A model generated the notes under the pieces. It ran no database searches, was not told where the DNA came from, and saw only the letters and a list, made by a program, of their open reading frames with translations. Both the position numbers and the translations under genes were made by a program. A stretch of DNA of 64,000 nucleotides from Callaeas wilsoni (Eukaryota; Chordata; Aves; Passeriformes; Callaeidae), in contig VWPU01005327.1 in assembly GCA_013398955.1 (NCBI GenBank), positions 62,001-126,000 on the forward strand, in the 5' to 3' direction. The first letter of the stretch is position 1. Every line of letters begins with the position of its first letter. Shown in pieces: positions 24,977 to 37,847 of the stretch.

Positions 24977-25016
24977 AAGCCACTGTAGGGACAGCAGCAC
25001 AACCAAGCCACTGTAG
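24977..25016 (+). repeat. Direct 12-bp repeat, 28-bp spacing
   Basis: aagccactgtag occurs at 24977-24988 and again at 25005-25016. It lies in a patch at about 24830-25060 that is more GC-rich and holds more CpG than its surroundings. Overlapping open frames exist on both strands here, but none is recognisable. Confidence 0.5.
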
Positions 25017-27478
25017 CCGTGCTGGGATTTCACCGGCTCCAGCAAACCCGTATCTGGTAAAGACCTTCAGGGCATGGACTGTCTACTCTGTTTGTCCTCT
25101 GCACCAAAGAGGCCTCAGGCCTTGTAGCATCAAAAGTAATTGGTATGGGTAATTCCTTTAGATACATCAGTACAGGGCATTAAAAACACCTTTCTAGGTT
25201 TCTGAAAGTCTAAAGGGAGACAATTATTTAACAAAAGCCCTTCCCCTCTGGCTCAGCCTGTAAATACAGTAACTTCCATATAATTCTGTTAAAGAAAAAG
25301 ACTTCTACTCTGCTTATATTTGTGAGTAGTTTTCTGCCTTCTGTGGGACTAGTCACATTCATAAAGCTAATAATAGGTGAATGTCTCTTCAGCATCTGTA
25401 TCCATGACTTCTGATACATACACATTTAAAGACTGTATTAATATTCTCAGCACTGCAGGAAAATGTTAGGTCCTTCATGTTTATGTTAAACATTTGGTTT
25501 TATTGGCTGAGTTTTAATGAATGAATTAAAATACTAGGAGATAAATGGATAAATACTTTCTTTTTTCTTTAAAACTGGAAAAGTATTTTAGAAATATTCT
25601 CATACCATTATATTAGTCCCAAAATGTATCTAGCAGGATGTCAAAGATGAACAATATTACTAAATATAAAGAAATCATGAAGAAGGTTAGGTGTGTACAG
25701 CTGAGAATAATTTTGGAAGGAAAATGAAGTCTTCAAGTTTGTACTCTGTCAGAAATAAATTTTTTTCAAAAGAAATTGTGATTCTCACTGCCAAGAGACC
25801 AACATTATGTGTAAAGAGAAATCCATCAAGTACAGTGCTTGCAGCTGTGAATACTAATGCTGAATGAATGACCGTACACATAGCTGTAGGTCTCACTGGA
25901 CTCATCACGTTGTTCCCTATTTGTAATAGTAAATCAAATTCTTTGTCCAAAAAGAGTCACCACTTACTGTTAAATGGAGTCATATGATTGTTTCTTAGCC
26001 ACATGGTATTGACTTCTGTTCACTAAATGGCTGACCTACATTCAGGAGACACGCCTGAGAAAATCACTGCGCTTCAAATTCCACAATGAAAATCAACAAG
26101 AAAGCTTTTTAAGAACAGAATGTGAGAGAGCAAACTTATTCATGAAAGAAATGCAAGACGCTTGAGATATTTTTGTCCAAGTTCTACATCAGCACTGCCA
26201 TATATTTCATTAAATTGTTGTAGATGTCAATTTTTTAAGCTGTTGCCATCTCCTCCCTGTCTACAGAAATGGAGGGAATTGTCAGTTCTTCAGTATTTTA
26301 CATTCAATTTTCTCTTATTGTATAAGCAACTCACCAGCCTTCTTTCTCTGGGACTTGAGGCTTCCTTTCCTCCCTTTTCTAACATGGGATAAGTACTTCT
26401 CTTTCCTAGGATTTACTCCATGACATCATATTTATGTACCTCAAGACCATCTTCATATCACCAGCTCTGTACAGATTAGCTGCAGGAGTGTAGTGGTCTT
26501 GGACTTGAAATGTTTTTAAAACAGTTCCAAATAAAATGCAATTTTGTAACTGAAACATGCTTTCCTTTGTTCTGTATGGTTCTCTATAGGGTTGACCACA
26601 AGCAGACCAAAATACTATTCAGCAATACATTATTGCAGGCATACTTCACCTGACACAGATTTTCAGCTTTAATACTCCCCATGATCTACAAATGAATATT
26701 TTCATACTCCTTTTTCTGTTCCCTGAATCTGTCAGCTCCCCAGAAACAGAGGTCTTCCAAGCATCCATTCAGCCTCCCTTTTCAGCAGTGGCTTTAGTGG
26801 CTCAGTCAGAATCTCTTCCTGCTAACTTTGCAGATAATATTTTCTGAGGTTTTACTTTATCATTTCAGAAATAGAAAAATTGTAAGTAGGATGCACAGCT
26901 TCAAAACAGACCAAAAATCATCATCTTTTTCTGCAAGATTAACCACTAAGATGAAAATAATCTATAACCTTTCACTTTTTGAGAGTTCCCAGCTGTAACA
27001 AATCTGATGAACTCATTAGATTAGTATCAGAAATATTATTTCGCTTTTTCAAATATTTGTGAATATATGAGGATGATAGAAATTATCATTTCATGTTTAC
27101 TGAACGAAGAGATTTTAAGAAGTTGCAATACCAGTGCAAAACTGAAGTCTATACACTGGAATACCAGTTGCAATGCAATTCAAAGCATGTATTTGTTAAC
27201 AGAGAAAACCAGGAGCCAGGAAATATCAGGATGGAAACGTCAAACACACACAACTAGGTAAATATGCCTATGGATACTGTAAAGAATCGAAAGTAGAAGG
27301 TCTATTTTTAGTAAATATAGCATTCAGCTAGAATTTGAAATTTTCATTCTCAAAATATCAGTTTAAAATGCACCAAAAAATAGCAATCAGAGTGATAATC
27401 CATATATGGGAAACAATTTGGGTACTCTGAGACCAGTAGTTTTCTCCTTAACTACGAAAGATGTCTGAAACTGGAGGA

Positions 27479-27505
27479 AAAACCAAACCAAAACAAACAA
27501 AAACA
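27479..27505 (+). repeat. (CAAAA)n-like simple repeat
   Basis: Irregular units of c plus three to four a run across about 27 bases. Low complexity. Confidence 0.6.
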
Positions 27506-28967
27506 TGCTTGTAGGGTAGCCTACAGAAGGAGGAAAACAGGAGCTCATGGATGACACACAAATAATGGTGTTAAATCTGGAAAATCTTTAGGTGTTTTTC
27601 AATGGCTGATGGACAGAGAGACAGGTAGAAAAGACCAGACTGAGGCACCAGACCCATTTTGCTACCCTTCTGCAGAATACTGTAAACCAGAACCTTTTTC
27701 TGGTGCCCCCAGATTTAAATCTCAGACTGCCATGATGTATGTTTACTGAAATAACTGAAATAATTACTAAAATACAAACTAGAGCAGCTTAGAAATTCAG
27801 TAGAGCTGTAGCAGCTGTGAACATGCAAAACTCTTTTATAAACCCATCATTTGATATTTGCCATTGTACGCAATGGCTTCCCTCTGCCTTCTGTTATTGT
27901 AGTGCTCCCTGTGTTATTAACTCCCACGTTTTCTGATTCATACTTTATTTCCTGAAAGAGAATTTTTTTTCCCTTCTAAACATCTTTTTCAGTCTAAGTA
28001 CTTTCTGCATCTACTTCGCCATCTCTGGAATTATAAAGGTGTCCCTGTCCCCTTGAAAGGCTCCATTTACTTCAATAATCCTCTCCTTTTTCCACTAAGA
28101 TGCTTCTACCTTTCTTGAAATATCCTCCAAAGTGATGTGCTGTGAAATGAAACATTCCCAATGAGATTTCAAAGCCATTGTAAATCTATCCAAATATAAT
28201 GCCTTTTTCTGGTGTTTTGAGTCTGGGGTATTTTTAGTATTGAGGTCTGCATTCAAACTTGGAAGAGTAATTAAAAAAATAAAAGTTTAAAAACCACCTC
28301 CACCTCTTAGTTGTTCATAGGAATAGTTTGTTCCCAAGAAGCAGATAACTGTGAATCTGCTCACTGTTCCACCTCTATTCACTAATCCAAGGCTCTGTCC
28401 CACTTATGTCTACAATTTAAGATGGCAAACTAGATTGAACTGAAATTCAAATCCGAGAATATGGTAGAATATGAAGGAACTTTAACAAGGGTAGTAAATT
28501 AAGCTGACTCTTGTTTCTGATACTCTTAGAGAGTACTACGGGTGGGGTGGGATTTTAAATGCCATGTATACTGAACTTTCGAGTCTCTCTTCTAAGTTTC
28601 CATTCACAGTTCCACATTTTGAAGGACTCTGTCCCTTTCAAAAGCTTTCTTCTCCTAGGGTATTTCCTAGTTTGCATGACAAATTTCACAGGAGTCCTGC
28701 AAAAAAGAAAAAAATCTCAGGGCATTTCAGAAGGGTAAATGAATTTCTGAGAACTAAGAGGAGGGTGTTTCAGCTTGACATTTTGCAATTCACTTATACT
28801 GAAAGGTGTAAATTTATAAGAAATTACAAGTGATTCATCTTCTTTTATATGCTAATTTGCATTAACTTTAGAAGAAATATTAAAATCACTTCTTTATACA
28901 TACACAATTGGTACTTGTTGTACATTTTACACTTGGATATAGTAGCAAGTGAAGGTGTAGCAGTATA

Positions 28968-29093
28968 TGCCAGGTTGGATGGGGGATTTCTGCAACATGG
29001 TCTAGTGGAAGGTGTCCCTGCCCACGGCAGGTGGTTAGAATTACGTTGTCTTTTAGGTCCCTTCCAACCCAAACCGTTCCGTGATTCTATGAT
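28968..29093 (+). mobile_element. CR1 LINE, 3' end fragment
   Basis: The fragment begins at the usual gccaggttggatgggg phrase, passes the ctagtggaaggtgtccctgcc block and ends with cccttccaacccaaacc and attctatgat. These phrases, in this order, are the diagnostic final 120 bp or so of avian CR1 retrotransposons. The copy is heavily 5'-truncated, as is normal for CR1, which inserts without a long poly-A tail and ends in a short attctatgatt-type repeat. It is diverged, non-coding and immobile. A 91-codon antisense open frame across it is accidental. Confidence 0.92.
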
Positions 29094-32000
29094 ATGTATT
29101 ACATGTATACATAGAAACACTGCAAAATGTATTTTGCACTTTATTCAGAACAGCTTCATACTGTGCCGGTTTGGACATTTACAGAACACACTGCTCTTGC
29201 CATAATCTCAAAAACAATTTTTTTCTTGATGTTTCATTTTCTTGAAATTCTATAAGCAGAAAACCCAGCAAAGAATGTTATAATGGAAAATGATAACCTG
29301 GTTTTCACTGTAAGAGGGTTCCTGTCCTAAAAAACTGTGTTAACCGCCTTAAACACTACTGAAATTTTTAAATAATCTATAATGTAGACCATATGCTGGG
29401 AAAAGACTATAGACATATAATAAATTGACTTCTTAGTTGTATTTCATCCTAATTCACCCATTTTCTGATAATTAGCAGCTGTTATCTGACAGACACCATT
29501 TCCTACCCATGCTTTTGCTCAGGGTTAGTATGAGAAAAGTTTGCTGAAGGAAGGACTATTTTTGGCCCTGTAACACTTATGTTGCTATGTGCTCTCAGAT
29601 TACTGGGCAGATAGGCACACAATGAAGTCAAACAGCTGATCTGTAAAACTGAGAACACTGTGTGGTTTCCTCCACTGGTGCTTGTTTGTGTATAAATATG
29701 CTCAAACTATGGGTAAGGAAAGGTTATTTTTCTCTAGATAGGCTTGTCAGAGAAAAGACCCACATCCTGCATCCTGTTAAAACCCTCTATTAAAAGGCAG
29801 TCAGAACCCCTTAGCAAGTTCTGTGAAATCACTCCATAAAGTTGTGCCTGTAACAGTTTGTACCTTCTGTCACACTGAGTAATTGAAAGTTGATCTTAGT
29901 TAAGATAGAAGGAGCATGTGTCAGTGCTTTGATCATTGCCATCACAGCAGAGCTGGTGATGGCTGCAAATACAGTATCACTTTCAGTTCAGGTCAGATGG
30001 GGGACTCTTCCAAGGTCTTTGCTTAAAACTAGACACTACCTTCTGTACAAGACTGCACTCAGTACCTTTCACCTGCCCTCTCCTTCCCTTGAGCCATTGG
30101 GCTGGCCACCTGCTGAAATACAAGCCAAGCTGTCTCTGCAGGTTAGTTAGAATGAGCACCCAAACTTGAGCCCACTTATTTTATTAATGAGTGTAGCACC
30201 CCCTGAGGCAGTGAAACACACCAATGAGCCTGACGGGCTCTCATGAGGACGCTGTGGCACTTAGGTGAGCTGGCCTGTACCGTGCATCTCACTATGTACA
30301 ACTGCAGCCTCTACCACAGCAGGCAGTGTAAGAACCTCAATAAACAGCACACACAGAAAAGACAAAAAGCCCTGTATTAGATATTGTGATAGGTTAGTTT
30401 TCTCAACTATATGCCTGCCTTATGATGCATTTGCTGGCTTAGTTATGCACCACTAATGCAGATAAAAGTCCTACATCCTGTCTCAGTTACAGCCGCAGTT
30501 ACAGAAATAAATATTTGTGTAGTTACCTAAAGCAGGGATCCTGTGGAAGCAGGTGCCTCTGGTCTCCGTGCTGCACTACCCAAAGACACTTCTGCATCGA
30601 AGGAAGGAAAACCATGATTGTTAGGAACACAGCCTGCAGAGATCTTGCACAAGAAGCAGGGCTGGAGGAGGCAATCAACCCTGGCTTTCCCTGTTTGCCT
30701 TTTCCTGTTCTGCTGGGATATTTGGGACAGCATAGGGCACCCATAAGATGGTTTGGCATACCACTAGAGTAAAGGTCACTTTTTAAAGTGTGCAGGTGAA
30801 GTATGAAGACATGTTAGAAGGGTACCTGAGGTACACAAGACTCCAAACCCAGCAAGGCCTGTCCCACTGCATGTGAGGAGGTGTCCACCTTTCTACTGTA
30901 GAAACCTTTCCAGTAGGAGCCTGCTGGACACTAACAAACTAACTAAATTGACGTTGAGCAACAGCTTTGTTGCTCAGCATTTGGCTCCCCATCCACCATG
31001 CCATAGCCTCATGTGACAACAGAGATGTCCTCTCCAAACACACAGATAGAGAAGCGTGGAAATCTACTCCACTTCTCTAGTAATGGCGGATTCTATAGCC
31101 TGGTACATTGTGTCCTTTACAAAACCCCATCAGAGGAATGAAAACAGCTGTGACTCCATTTCCTCCATAACTCCTTTGGGATGCATAGTTTGGCCATGTA
31201 TGCATTACTCCTCTGGATTAGACCACTCTATTTTGTAACTGTTCTAATTTGCTTTGAGTTTTGTGGTGGAATTAAAGACCTGTTTTTCAAAGGTCTTACT
31301 ACAAACTGGATATGTAAAGACAGACTTCGGTCCTGATGCAATACACTGTTTCACTCTTTCTTCCTGCAGATTAATGAGGTCAAATAAAGTCAGGGAAAGA
31401 CCACAATTTTCAAATTCTTTCTTCCAATTAATCTAATCCAAGCCATGACATATGACTTAATTCAGTGAAGCCCTTCATGTTATAACTGGATTCACCCTAG
31501 CAGGAGAGTCTCCCAAAGAGATCTTTTGCTGAAGATGAATGGGTGTTGCTGAGAGAAGAAGGTACTAGTCTATATTTCAGAGGCATGTCCTTGGGTTTTG
31601 GTGGTAATGGTATACATTATTTCTCTGAATGGGACATATCCTGTATACCAGTTAAGATAAGATTGGAAATGCTATAATTTTATTGAGGGTGTGAAAGGGA
31701 AAACCCCAGCTTTGAAATTCTTCATTATTCAGACATATCTCTTGGGCATATTAAAAAAAAAAATCAAGTTCAGACTTGACACAGGAGGGGAAACCCCTGA
31801 GAAGACAGAAAAGGAGAACCTGACATTTACTTAGGACTCTGCAACTGGGCTAATTCTCAGAAAAATGCTATTCAAGTTGGAGAACCATAGGGTTCAGCAC
31901 CAGTTGCAGAAGACTGCCAAAGACAGTTGTGTGGTCTATATCTGTCTGCAAGTCCCTAACTTCAGGCATCTTTTGGAAATTTGCTGATTAACTCTTGAAT

Positions 32001-33222
32001 CTTCCTTTTCTCTTTACCTCACCCCGTCCTTTCTAGACTTTTAAATCCTTTCTAGTGCTATTTGTAGAAGACAACAACTGAAGACAACAATTCCACCCTG
32101 TGAAAGCCACCTTTCCTTTCTGCAGTGTTAGACAAGACCAGTGAGAGAAAGCAATTATCAGGGACCTGCTCCTGCAGTACAAAAATGTCAGTCAGTAGAG
32201 AAAACGAAAATATTGTAGAGTAAAATACAGATCACCAAAAGCTGATGAGCCTAAGGGAGAAAACTACCCCTTTGATCTAAAATACATTTTCGTGTCAGTC
32301 ATACCCAATGTGATGGAAGAGTTTAGTCTCTCACCATCATTTTATGATGTCTTTGTTAAAAGTATGCAAATACAAGTCTATTCAAGTACAAGCTAAACAA
32401 AGATCACACCGACATTAATAAAATGAAAAATTCTAGAGAAAAAGAGATACATACATTTCATTTTAATGATTACACTTTGTATACACTTTTTGATTGATTG
32501 GTGCCAGGGAAACCCATGATGGGCTAGAAAAATTTCCGTGATAATGTGAACCCCAGATGCGTTGGAAATGTAGGAAGAATTTTGATATTATGAATGAAAT
32601 TCTGGATTACTTTGGGGAATTAAGGTAGTAAAACAGGAAAGATACTTAGCAGTAGAATCTGTGGGTTTGGTGAACAGCACAGTCACCAGGTACCCAAATA
32701 CCAGCACTCTCTTTTGACCATAATGAGGCAAATGAAGCTGCAAAAAGCATTAGGCAAAATTACGTCAGTTGGAACAGCAGTGGGAAAAGTCAACCCACCT
32801 GGCTTTGAGAAGAGTTAGATTGTATGAAATAGATTACATTATATGATTGCCTACAATAGCAGGGGCTTGTGTTCCAAGAAACCTGGATCTGCTTGTGGAA
32901 ATCAAAGTGAAAACAAGATTGAGAAGACAAAGGCTACTTAACTTATTGAAAATATACCTTGCAGCAAGATGTGAATTATTATGCTTGCAGTAGCCTGAAA
33001 GCAATTATTTATTCAGCTTTTTTGTGAAATCAAGAAGCAAGGACTCAGACAGTTCTTTGTCTGTACACAGCAGCTTTGCTTCATTTTCTTTAATGACTGA
33101 GAATCTTTACTGACACTGAATTAGAAGGTTTAGAAACAGGGAGGAAAAAAAAGGTACTTGCTTGCTTTGTTGATAACTGGATAAAGCAAAAAAAGGATAT
33201 TTGTGAGACAGGGTGGTAAAGG
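29094..33222. other. Non-coding unique DNA, no gene seen
   Basis: No supported gene or recognisable interspersed repeat is seen. An A-run lies at about 31752-31763 and one octamer motif at 32364-32371. Open frames reach about 86 codons, several overlapping on opposite strands near 30.5-30.77 kb, with no known domain. Confidence 0.6.
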
Positions 33223-33440
33223 ATGACCACCAGGCCTGAAATTATTCAGAAGCGGTGGGCATCGGCAAGGCAAATGCCGCTCATTTATCACAAATCTGTG
33301 CACTTCCAAGCAGGATCTGGTGATAAGTCCGTGCTATCACAGCAGGTCTGTGCGTTATCTGCTGCAGAAGGGTGCACCACTCTCCAGAGTAAGTGCTGCC
33401 TGGCAATACACAATCAAGTCTTGTGACAAATACTCGGAAA
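33223..33440. other. CpG-enriched patch, possible conserved element
   Basis: In about 200 bp at least six CpG dinucleotides occur (near 33252, 33262, 33279, 33330, 33353 and 33435), while the surrounding DNA is strongly CpG-poor. The region has no repeat signature. A 67-codon frame (33223-33426) shows no recognisable domain. It could be a conserved non-coding element or merely young unique DNA. Confidence 0.3.
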
Positions 33441-33654
33441 GGATATGCCAATTACCTTAATGGAAAGAAAACTGCTTCCATACATGATTGAGCTTTCATG
33501 CTATTTGTATACAGGGCCTGGGGAGTGTGAAATGAGTCGTGGGTAGCTTCTTTTTTAGAGGATTGTTGAATAAGTTATTAGACAGGCAGCTACTCAGGGC
33601 AGTGTATTGGCCTGAGGGAATAGGTAAACACAAAAAGAAAGAATGAAGGGATGA

Positions 33655-33682
33655 AGAGAGAGAGCGAGAGAGAGAGAGAGAG
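33655..33682 (+). repeat. (GA)n microsatellite
   Basis: GA repeat of 28 bases with one interruption (agcgag). It is preceded by a looser purine-rich stretch from about 33631. Confidence 0.9.
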
Positions 33683-35193
33683 CAGTTGCTCACACAATAC
33701 TGTCCTGCTTCCAGGCAAATAGACTTTCTAGTGTCTTAAATTTCTTCCTCTAGTAACAGACTGAGGGCTGTACTGAACTTTAAAGGCCTTCATTAGTTGC
33801 TAAGTTATGCTGAGACCAACCACAGCGCAGCTATTCAATAGAGATATTTCATTATTTTGTTGCTAGACTGCTTAACATCTCAGTACCAGAAACAAAAAGC
33901 CCCAAAGACCAAGCACAAATTAGAGCTGTTAATCTTTAGGACAGCTGATCTTTCTAAATATTCTGGGACAGACATCTTTCTTCCTGATACTAGTAGAGGT
34001 TGGTTCTTAAAGAGTCCCTCTTGTATCAATGAGAACTACTTGATTGTTTCCTTTAAATAAGTTGGGGTTTTTTCCATAACTGTATCAAGCTCAGCCACAT
34101 GGAATTAGCTGGCATTTGTTCATTCTGGAGGATTTGCCTCTCCTAGCAAAGATATTCTTGCCCAAGCTTACTGACTAGCCAGCTGTGCAGCCATTCAGAA
34201 GCATGCAGGAGTCTGTGTAGGGAAAGGGGAGATTTTGGTACCTTGAAGTGCCTGTGGGCAGTTGGGGGCTACGTCCATTTAAAAGCATGACATCTGCAGC
34301 AAAAGGAGATCTTTTCTTCAGTAGTTTTGTTCAAGCTACCAAACAAAATTATTTAAATTAAATAGTATGACTCATGCTTGCACCATATCAAAACTGGTTT
34401 TATTTGAATGCAGTCTATCTCCCAAACTACGAATGCCTACTCCAGGAAAAGCAGCAGCAAACATTAGGGAGATTACTCTTTCTCTGTTCCACCATTTCAT
34501 GTCAGTCTTCATCAACATGAAAATAAAATTGTAACACAGCACAAATAAGGCAATATAAAAATATGGTCAGTAAAGGTGGACTACGAGGTGCTTTCAACAT
34601 GGAGGAAGATTCTGCTTCAATCTTATTTGCAGCTGTCTGTTAATAGCTATCTGACAGAGAAAAACACACAGATTTCTCTGGCCCTTTCTCACTCCAAAGC
34701 TCTTCCCTCCAGTATCTGTTTTACTGATGTCTCGGCACATTATAAATGCCACCTCAGAGCTCTTTTTAATTACTGCAGTAGATCATCAAAAGTTAGACTT
34801 TTTTAAATTTCTGTTTTCAAGCTTATTTGTGGCAAGAGAGGGGACAGGGTATGAAATTGCATTCTGATTGAATTTCACCATGAGGAAGTATGCAAGGCTA
34901 TTAAAATAAAAAATGCCACATTCAATTCCCTCTGCACAATATGAGTATTATCACTGCAACACAGAATATGGCCATGCAACTAGTTCCCTGGGTAGATACT
35001 AGCTAAATGGATCTATCCACCAACCTCACAATCAGAGTTTTCCGGTCCACAGCTGAGTGATCTGGTCTTCATCTCACTTTTTGGCATGAAACAGGAATCA
35101 GGGAAGTAAGAGAGACTGGAAAGCAATATGAAGTGATGAAATGGAGTGTACCTCATTGACAAAAATCAATTTGTAATAATTATATCCAGTAGC
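33683..35193. other. Non-coding unique DNA, no gene seen
   Basis: No gene or repeat is recognised. The sequence just before 35194 cannot be read as CR1 and is taken as the flank beyond the CR1 5' truncation, although more diverged CR1 sequence could hide there. Confidence 0.5.
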
Positions 35194-35203
35194 AGCTTCT
35201 ATT

Positions 35204-35745
35204 GTCCCTCCAGGGTCTGTACTGGGACCAACCCTATTTAATATCTTTATCAACAACACAGACAGTGGGACTGAATGCACCTTCAGCAAGTTGCTGATGA
35301 CACCAAAGCTGAGTGGTGCAGTTGATTCACTGGAGGGAAAGGATGCCATCCAGAAGGACCTTGACAGACTTGGGAAAAGGACCCATGCAAACATCTTGAA
35401 GTTCAACAAGGTCAAGTACAAGGTCCTGCATATGGGTTGGGGCAATTCCCAGTATCAGCACAAACTGAGAGATGAATGGATTGAGAGCATCCCTGCGGAG
35501 AAGGACTTGGGGTACTGGCAGATGAAATATTCAACATGAGATGCCAATGTGCTCTTGCAGCCCAGAAAGCCAAGCGTGCCCTGGGCTGCATCAAAATAAT
35601 ATGGCTACCAGGCTGAGAGAGGGGATTGTGCCCCTCTACTCTGGTCCCATAAAATCCTATCTGTATTACTGTATCCAGCTCTGGGGTCCCCAGGATCAGA
35701 AAGATGTAGATCTGTTAGAAAGGGTCCAGAGAAGAGTATGAAAGT
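35204..35745 (+). pseudogene. CR1 ORF2 reverse-transcriptase relic
   Basis: This is a fragment of the CR1 ORF2 polyprotein (apurinic endonuclease plus reverse transcriptase), which copies CR1 RNA at the insertion site. The plus strand reads the conserved G-S-V-L-G-P and L-F-N-I-F-I-N phrases, then a single-base loss falls exactly where the F-A-D-D catalytic box should be, giving L-L-M-T, and the frame is regained at P-K-L-S-G-A-V. It continues with K-D-L-D-R-L-G-K and P-A-E-K-D-L-G to about 35510. The frame shifts again before a segment with P-L-Y-S and L-L-E-R-V-Q-R-R-V (35541-35741), which ends at a stop. The catalytic aspartates are missing, the endonuclease half is absent and no start codon belongs to it. 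The wording of the motifs leaves little doubt about the family. Confidence 0.88.
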
Positions 35746-35899
35746 TTTCAGAGGGGTGGAACACGTCTCCTATAAAGAAAAGCTGAGAGAGTTGGGGTTG
35801 TTGATCCTAGAGAAGAGAAGGCTCTGAGGAGACCTTATAGCAGCCTTTCAACACATAAAGCCTTATAAGAGAGATGGAGACTTTTTACCAAGGCCTATA

Positions 35900-36090
35900 G
35901 TGATAATAAAAGAGGGGAAAGTTTTAAACAAAAAGAGGGTAGATTTAGTTTGGACATGGGAAAGAAATTCTTTTATGTTAACAGTGGTGAGGCACTGGAA
36001 CAGATTGCCCACAGAAGCTGTGGATGCCTCATGCCTGGCATTGTTCAAGGCCGGTTTGGATGGGGCTTTGAGCAACCTGATCTGCTGAAA
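35900..36090 (+). pseudogene. CR1 C-terminal coding-like relic
   Basis: A 62-codon open stretch reads phrases such as V-V-R-H-W-N-R-L-P-T-E-A-V-D and L-F-K-A-G-L-D-G-A-L, which are typical of the conserved tail region of CR1 elements just before the final 3' block. It is out of continuous frame with the reverse-transcriptase relic upstream and has no independent gene features. It is part of the same CR1 copy. Confidence 0.75.
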
Positions 36091-36233
36091 GATAACCATG
36101 CCTGTGAGGTTAGATTAGATGAACTTTAAAGGTTTCTTCCAACCCAAACTATTCTCTGATTCTATGATTCCATGATTCTATGATTCTGTGATTCAATTAG
36201 TACAAATTTTTCCAGGATCTCAGTCTGTGGTGT

Positions 36234-36250
36234 GATGCCTGACAGGCATC
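36234..36250. repeat. Perfect 8-bp palindrome
   Basis: gatgcctg (36234-36241) and caggcatc (36243-36250) are exact reverse complements around one base. It lies 39 bp beyond the CR1 3' tail and could be a protein-binding half-site pair or chance. Confidence 0.5.
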
Positions 36251-37653
36251 TATATCTGATCTAGTGTTCCACAAGAAGGAATTCTTTATGAAATAACACA
36301 CTAGAAATTTGTCGAATATTACTAGTAAAATTCAGTTCATCTCTGCACCCAGCCATGCTTGACAAGATTTCCAGGAATTTTATTTCATTTATTATATTTA
36401 TTCATTTTCCTATATCTGTGTTAGAAATTCAAATAGCATCAGCCTGAGACAAAGAGCTTTGATTGAAAAAAGGAACAGCTAGAAGAGCTTTATTCAGTAT
36501 CTTACTCTTCTCCATATTTCTACTGAAATATTTCTTTCTTCAAACGTCATAATTAATTTCTTTCTTATTCTTTCAGCACCTCCAATTTTTATCAATAATC
36601 TCACTGGAAACATTATTGCTGCAGAACTTCCTGTTGAGATCATATTAGGAAGAAAGGAAGTGTCACAGAGGAATATGTTCTCATATTTTTGGTATCACCT
36701 TTCTCCATTTAATTTCCTCTCTATTTGTATGGGAGGAAAGGGAGAGTCCAGAATCCAGTGTCTGAAACACTTACTAGATTATCTTCCTGTCATTCTTTGC
36801 TAATACAAGATTCTTCCCTTCATGCCATCAGCTAGTGTTTTGCCAAGTCATCAAAGACCCAAACAGACAAACATTCTTCTCAGGAAGACTCATATCTCGC
36901 TATTGCAAAGGTTTGTTTCATGCTTAGCCAAAACAGTCCTTTTCAAGGCCTTCCATGTATTTCTATCAAATAGTAACACCCAAACGTCTTTCCTTCCTTG
37001 GAATTTAACAGTCTTCACTCATACACAGATTTTTGTGAGAAAGCAGTTTGCTCTGTGAGCATCATGCACAAATATTGCATCATAAAATTTGTGAAGAAAC
37101 AGAGTAAAGTTTTAGCCCAGAAATGTCACAATCTTTGTAGCTAGCTAAAAAAAGCCTGTAAGAACAAAAATGTGCAGGCAACCTTAGCTACTGGCTTTGT
37201 TATTAACTTCAGCTCCACAGGAGTAAAGGGTTGTGAGATCTTGTGTTTGCGCAGACATTTGAAGATAAAAGTGTTGAGAGTTGTTTTCTATAAATATATG
37301 TGATGGCTAGGTAGATGAGCACTGGACAGGAGCCTCTAGAGCTGAGAAGCCACTGTGTGAACTTACAGTGCAATAGCTGCTTGTTACACAAGACAAGATT
37401 TCAGCAATATCCATTGGGCATTCTCTTCTTGTTTGTGTTCCAATTCGAGTCTGTATATGACATGTTTAAAAGCACACAAACAAACATATATATGCATGTA
37501 TGGGCATTTTCTACTGTTATTTTCCAAACCTATCTTCCCAAAAAAAAGCAATACTAAAATGGACATAATATTGGGGGTCTATGGAATTTAGTAAGTTAGA
37601 CTCCACAATACTCCAACAATTTTTTAATTACTTTCAAACATTTTTAAATTAAT

Positions 37654-37676
37654 AAATTCAAACTCAAATTCAACTC
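37654..37676 (+). repeat. Two-copy 11-12-bp tandem repeat
   Basis: aaattcaaactc (37654-37665) is followed by aaattcaactc (37666-37676). A minor local duplication. Confidence 0.6.
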
Positions 37677-37831
37677 AGCACATGACAATTCATGGACATA
37701 CACAATTACAATATAAACAGTGCATATTTCTAACTCTTTCCCACATAACTAGAGAGAAGGTGAAAGTATTTCAAAATCAATATAGTTACATTTACTGTTA
37801 CTAATTCCACAGTCTTTCATCATTACCGTAG

Positions 37832-37847
37832 TAATAATAATAATAAC

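Larger units (their letters stand above)
17261..28967. other. Non-coding unique DNA, no gene seen
   Basis: No supported gene is seen across about 11.7 kb. It contains the 18303-18346 hairpin, a small palindrome at 19704-19722, A-rich and purine tracts near 21.7-21.9 kb, GTTTT-rich and CAAAA-rich tracts, scattered octamer motifs (18833-18840 and 28855-28862) and a slightly more GC-rich patch at about 24.83-25.06 kb. Open frames (for example 17408-17815 minus, 24835-25152 plus) have no recognisable domains. Confidence 0.6.
35194..36195 (+). mobile_element. CR1 LINE, 5'-truncated copy of about 1 kb
   Basis: This is the longest CR1 copy in the window. It starts within the reverse-transcriptase part of ORF2 (the tccctccagggtctgtactggg phrase), continues through the rest of ORF2 and the 3' region (gaaaagctgagagagttggggtt near 35780-35802, ggcactggaacagattgccc near 35992), and ends with cttccaacccaaactatt and an expanded attctatgattccatgattctatgattctgtgattc tail read in pieces over 36157-36194. 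CR1 elements mobilise by target-primed reverse transcription and are usually 5'-truncated like this one. Frameshifts and stop codons show it is dead. Its expanded tail suggests slippage after insertion. Confidence 0.95.

Noticed and set aside
24784..25152. Three overlapping frames on both strands in a GC-richer patch
   Set aside because: Frames overlap on opposite strands with no recognisable domain. Higher GC alone lowers stop-codon density.
28845..29120. 91-codon minus-strand frame
   Set aside because: It runs antisense through the CR1 3' end at 28968-29093.
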